A DNA stretch of 64,000 nucleotides from Mesoflavibacter sp037029465. GTDB taxonomy: Bacteria; Bacteroidota; Bacteroidia; Flavobacteriales; Flavobacteriaceae. A program made the position numbers and the translations under genes. A model generated the notes under the pieces. It saw nothing but the letters and a program-made list of their open reading frames with translations. It did not search any database and had not been told where the DNA came from. The DNA is taken from positions 186,001 to 250,000 of the forward strand of contig NZ_JAYMEM010000026.1 of assembly GCF_037029465.1 (NCBI RefSeq). Direction: 5' to 3'. Positions 60,977 to 64,000 of the stretch are shown piece after piece; position 1 is the first letter of the stretch; every line of letters starts with the position of its first letter.

Positions 60977-62539
60977 CTACTCAAAAATAACATGCTGATA
61001 AGCACCTAAATCAGGACTTGCTGTACGATTAACACCCAAAATGTCATTTGGCACTTGCGTAGCAAACGTAGCATTACCTTGATTATTTGCTGCAGAGTTT
61101 TCGCCTATAATTAAATCGTTTTCAAAAGGTGCTCTAAAATTAGGATCTTCATTAAAAATGATGTTTTCGTAATGGTTAATATCATTAAAGTTGTAATTAT
61201 CACCACTAAAATTGTTTCCACTATCTTGAAATCGTAATAAACAGTTGGTTAATTTAAAATTAAAAACTACGCTTGCGTCTTCAATTTCATCTACAATTAA
61301 TTCTGGATTATCATTACCGTAAATAATACAGTTGTTAAAATTGGCTTCGGTTAAATCTGCAATTGTTGCAGAGTTATCTGCGTTAATTACAAAGTTGTTA
61401 ATTAGTAACGCAGGAAATTGTCTAAAACTGCTATCCCAATAATTAGTAATGGTACTGTGTGTAACGTTATATTTTCCACCTAAAGTGGCGCCAAAACTAG
61501 CTTGACCAGAATTGTTGATAACTAAATTTTCGGCGTTTATCGATGTGTTTCTTCCTAAAATACCAAAAGTACTAAAGTTGTAAATCTGCGAATTGGTAAT
61601 GGTTAATTTGTTAGTAGGCATACCTGTATTTGGGTTAGCATCAGATAAAATACCAACCGTACCATTTTTTATTGTTGCGTAATTTATAATGTTATTTTGG
61701 CTGTCTTCAAATAGCCAAATGGTTCCCCATTGTCCTGGTACATCACTATAAATTGGCTCTAAACGGTCGCCTTCAAAAATAACTTCGTTTTCTAAAAGGT
61801 CTTGGTCATTACTTAACGCACCATTTACATTTAAAGAGGCATTTTCTTGAACAATTAAACCTGAATTTGCATGAAAATGCACACGTGCACCAGCTTCTAC
61901 AGTTAAGGTTTCGCCAGCTGGTACAGCTGCGTAACCGTATATAACGTAGGGTTTTTGGTTGGTAAAGGTTAATTCTTCAGGTAATAACTCGCGACCTTGC
62001 AAATCAGTTTCAACCGGTTGTCCATCAATAGTTAGGGTTAATGTTTCTACAATTTGAGTAGTTTCATCTCTATCAGGGTAAATAAAAACAGCATCTTTTA
62101 TTAAGGTTACTAAATCTACGTCTTGCTGTAAATTGCCTGCGTCAAAAAGGATTTTGTCGGTGTATAAAAATTCAAAATCTGTTGCCATATGATTTTGAAT
62201 ATCTTCGGTAATTTCGATAAAAACAAACATGCTGTCTTTTGCTAAAATTTCGACATTGTCAAAGTTTTTTCCAGCCATTCCGTCTACGTTTAATCGGTAA
62301 CCAGATGTTTCGCCATTTTCTAGTCTAATGTTTGGGACGTAGATGTCTTCATCTGAATTATTATACACTTTTAAAGTGTAAGTACTTGAGCCAATGTTGG
62401 TAAAAACAGTGTCTAAATACACAGTGTCTTTAGAGAAACCTAAAGTACCGTTGCTAGGTTGAAAGTCAAAATCTTTACGACAAGAACTCCACGTTAAAAT
62501 GAAAATAAAAAGTGCAGTAAAATAGAGTAGGCGCTTCAT
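60977..62539 (-). CDS. Right-handed beta-helix lipoprotein
   Basis: The 520-aa protein starts with a lipoprotein signal (MKRLLYFTALFIFILTWSSC, cysteine at 20). An Ig-like domain (DTVYLDTVFTNIGSSTYTLK) is followed by a right-handed parallel beta-helix (about 200-430, short strands such as NIINYATIKNGTVGIL and LTITNSQIYNFSTFGILGRN). The end, NDILGVNRTASPDLGAYQHV, is typical of choice-of-anchor-Q or polymorphic-outer-membrane-like Bacteroidetes proteins. No catalytic residues of a polysaccharide lyase could be identified. It probably binds a glycan or is a surface lipoprotein. Confidence 0.8.
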   Translation of the reverse strand: MKRLLYFTALFIFILTWSSCRKDFDFQPSNGTLGFSKDTVYLDTVFTNIGSSTYTLKVYNNSDEDIYVPNIRLENGETSGYRLNVDGMAGKNFDNVEILAKDSMFVFIEITEDIQNHMATDFEFLYTDKILFDAGNLQQDVDLVTLIKDAVFIYPDRDETTQIVETLTLTIDGQPVETDLQGRELLPEELTFTNQKPYVIYGYAAVPAGETLTVEAGARVHFHANSGLIVQENASLNVNGALSNDQDLLENEVIFEGDRLEPIYSDVPGQWGTIWLFEDSQNNIINYATIKNGTVGILSDANPNTGMPTNKLTITNSQIYNFSTFGILGRNTSINAENLVINNSGQASFGATLGGKYNVTHSTITNYWDSSFRQFPALLINNFVINADNSATIADLTEANFNNCIIYGNDNPELIVDEIEDASVVFNFKLTNCLLRFQDSGNNFSGDNYNFNDINHYENIIFNEDPNFRAPFENDLIIGENSAANNQGNATFATQVPNDILGVNRTASPDLGAYQHVIFE

Positions 62540-62836
62540 ATAATTAGCAGTTATCCTTTTAATAGTTGACTAAAATATAACTTTTTTAAAGGCTATTTAG
62601 TATGTGTGTTTAAAATTATTAAAATCTATTATAGAATTTCTTGAAAACCGTCAATTTGAGTGAATTTTACAATTGAAAATGGGAAAAGTTGAATAGAGAA
62701 TAGAGTTTTTTAATTCAAACAAGTTCTCGATACAGTTTTTCGTACCTCAAAACTACTCGAACTGACGCTTAATTATTATTTTGAAATCAAAATGAACAAC
62801 AGGTTTAAACTGACAAAAATTAAATCATGCTTTAAA
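62540..62836 (-). other. Intergenic region containing a dispersed-repeat-like element
   Basis: These 297 bases have no credible gene. The stretch from about 62721 to 62770 (CAAGTTCTCGATACAG, then CTACTCGAACTGACGC) is more GC-rich than its surroundings and resembles a repeat found between genes in many Flavobacteria. The rest is AT-rich. Confidence 0.6.
62721..62770. repeat. Dispersed-repeat-like element
   Basis: The stretch reads TTCTCGATACAGTTTTTCGT near its start and ends TACTCGAACTGACG. TCGA cores bracket a T-rich and an A-rich arm, giving a possible imperfect hairpin. From memory, similar elements are scattered through Flavobacteriaceae genomes, but I cannot check copy number here. Confidence 0.55.
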
Positions 62837-63217
62837 TTAAAATAGGTCGATAATTTCTTGCGGAATTCGGTTTGGTTTTAAAGTTTTACTATTCATAAAA
62901 CACCATTTGGTTTCAGAATAGGCGCAAAGTTTTTTATCAACTAAAATTTCTACAATACGTATAGAAAATAAGCCTTCACAAGATTTTACATAGGTTTTTA
63001 GTGTCACGGTTTCACCTAAAAGAATTTGGTGTTTATACTCTATATTATGAGATAACATGACCCAAAAATAATGGTCTAAAATAGTTTTTGGCGCTTCGGT
63101 TTCCCAATGCGAAATAGCAATATCATTAACCCATTTTACATATCTAATGTTGTTAACATGATTGTTTTGGTCTAAATCGTCTTGTGTAACTTGTATTTGT
63201 TTTTGATGAATTTTCAT
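62837..63217 (-). CDS. Acyl-CoA thioesterase-like protein (hotdog fold)
   Basis: From the ATG at 63217 the product is about 126 aa. A longer frame from 63253 would overlap the next gene and adds 12 residues (MKLTKRKTNFSV) with no homology, so it is rejected. The 4-hydroxybenzoyl-CoA thioesterase-like signature DLDQNNHVNNIRYVKWVND is clear, where N-x-x-x-N-H-V-N replaces the usual D. It differs from the other thioesterase in the window at the active-site Asp, so it may act on other acyl groups. It lies 10 nt after the stop of the upstream gene, in the same direction. Confidence 0.82.
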   Translation of the reverse strand: MKIHQKQIQVTQDDLDQNNHVNNIRYVKWVNDIAISHWETEAPKTILDHYFWVMLSHNIEYKHQILLGETVTLKTYVKSCEGLFSIRIVEILVDKKLCAYSETKWCFMNSKTLKPNRIPQEIIDLF

Positions 63218-63227
63218 AACGCTAAAA

Positions 63228-63971
63228 TTAGTCTTTCTCTTTGTAAGCTTCAACTATAGCGTTAAATTCTTTTGCAGATTGTATTAAATATTCAATAAAA
63301 TAGACTTCCTTTTCTGGTTGTAAAAGTTGATTGTTTATTTGTGTAGCTTCTAAATATTGAATGAATAAATCTCGTTGGTGATTTTCTATTTTTAATGTGT
63401 TTTTGAAGAATAATTGATCTAGCGTTTTAGAATTTTCAAAAGTTGAAATTAACTCTTCATAAGTAGCATATTGTATAGGTTTCTCTTTGTTTTTCTTTTT
63501 AAAAAGTTTGCCAATCATACTAAATACTTGAATGAAATCTATACCGCCATCATTTAGTTTTCCGTATAAATGCGGATTGTTTTTAATATCTTCTAATATT
63601 TGATTGTGTAAGCTGGTTTCTACTTCTTCAATGGTTGCTAGTTTAGGTTTGTGTTTTTCTTTAAGCACAACTTCGTCTAACTGGTTATTAATCTTTTTTA
63701 ACTCGATTACAAATGTTTCTTTAATATGAGAAGCATTGATGATTAAAGTTTGCTCATGATAAAAAATAGAACTAAAACGTAGTGTGTCATTAATTTTTGC
63801 TGCTATAGTAAATTGTCCAGATTTATTAGAAACAGTAAAGGTATTTGTGCTTAGGTTGTTAATTTTAATATTTTCTATTGCAGAAATAGAGTCGTAAACT
63901 ATTCCGTTTACTTGTTGTGCATTGGCCAAAAAGCAAACAAAAAGCGTTAGTGTAAAAGCAAAATACCTCAA
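63228..63971 (-). CDS. Exported protein with CarboxypepD_reg-like domain
   Basis: The 247-aa protein has a Sec signal (MRYFAFTLTLFVCFLANAQ). A carboxypeptidase-regulatory-like domain follows (about 20-95; VNGIVYDSISAIENIKINNL, FTVSNKSGQFTIAAKINDTLRF). A helical, charged C-terminal part follows, with many K and E. Full-length members of this group often continue into TonB-dependent receptor domains, which are absent here. Function unknown. It is co-directional with the thioesterase 10 nt downstream, and its start is complete within the window. Confidence 0.75.
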   Translation of the reverse strand: MRYFAFTLTLFVCFLANAQQVNGIVYDSISAIENIKINNLSTNTFTVSNKSGQFTIAAKINDTLRFSSIFYHEQTLIINASHIKETFVIELKKINNQLDEVVLKEKHKPKLATIEEVETSLHNQILEDIKNNPHLYGKLNDGGIDFIQVFSMIGKLFKKKNKEKPIQYATYEELISTFENSKTLDQLFFKNTLKIENHQRDLFIQYLEATQINNQLLQPEKEVYFIEYLIQSAKEFNAIVEAYKEKD

Positions 63972-64000
63972 TAGACTATAGATTAGTTAGTCCATCAAAA

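Noticed and set aside
1..64000. tRNA, rRNA, CRISPR arrays, insertion sequences, prophage genes and riboswitches
   Set aside because: None was recognised. The spacers are short and AT-rich, and no transposase or integrase gene or spaced direct-repeat array is present.

Overview
The window is a stretch of chromosome from a low-GC, marine-type member of the Flavobacteriaceae (Bacteroidetes). The genes show this: a PorD-like type IX secretion gene, two giant secreted proteins ending in type A type IX sorting domains, a YtxJ bacillithiol protein, a CdaR/YbbR-coaE pair, two carboxypeptidase-regulatory-domain proteins, many short Bacteroidetes lipoproteins, and -10 boxes of the form TAnnTTTG. I see no tRNA, rRNA, CRISPR array, insertion sequence or prophage. 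The genus cannot be fixed from the sequence alone.

Layout. 1-3.2 kb: cell-wall genes on + (partial acetyltransferase, mltG, a DUF2279 protein, a lysozyme-like protein). 3.2-5.8 kb: dnaA, low-molecular-weight phosphatase and a tetrapyrrole-methylase-fold methyltransferase as a minus-strand operon. 6-9.9 kb: a YbgC thioesterase facing a tight minus-strand run (LEA lipoprotein, ribD, HAD phosphatase, EamA transporter, YigZ). 10-13.4 kb: acetyltransferase, prmC, ligA. 13.6-16.1 kb: an orphan membrane protein and a 5'-nucleotidase split over two genes. 16.1-23.8 kb: dapA, bamD, omega subunit, coaBC, porD, recN and fabI on +. 23.9-30 kb: two large repeat-rich secreted proteins. 30-35 kb: glycosyltransferase, CdaR-like protein, coaE, and a histidine kinase/response regulator pair. 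35-44.1 kb: a long minus-strand run (Gfo/Idh/MocA oxidoreductase, hydroxyacyl-CoA dehydrogenase, DUF1015, YggS, exonuclease/GIY-YIG fusion, DUF3857 transglutaminase-like protein, ion channel, miaA). 44.3-46.9 kb: pcm followed by a two-gene RloA/RloB (AbiL-type) candidate anti-phage module, the only clearly accessory island. 47-55.2 kb: DUF5686 outer-membrane protein, smpB, deoD, deoC, a beta-barrel protein and clpB. 55.4-64 kb: ytxJ, a DUF3124 lipoprotein, fumarylacetoacetase, glyA, lipoproteins and a second thioesterase.

Working together. Most genes are housekeeping, in short operons with overlapping or 1-20 nt junctions. Envelope biogenesis recurs: mltG, bamD, porD, the CdaR-like protein, the DUF5686 protein and the beta-barrel protein, along with the secreted type IX cargo that the PorD pathway would export. 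Several operons are closed by clear intrinsic terminators, listed individually.

The points most worth a second look are an exonuclease/GIY-YIG gene with no ATG, GTG or TTG start in any frame, the RloAB module, a 15-bp element repeated exactly three times (once inside a coding region), two further dispersed-repeat-like intergenic elements, a 5'-nucleotidase split in reversed domain order with two different export signals, and near-identical internal duplications in a secreted protein. I did not find a system that I could defend as wholly new.
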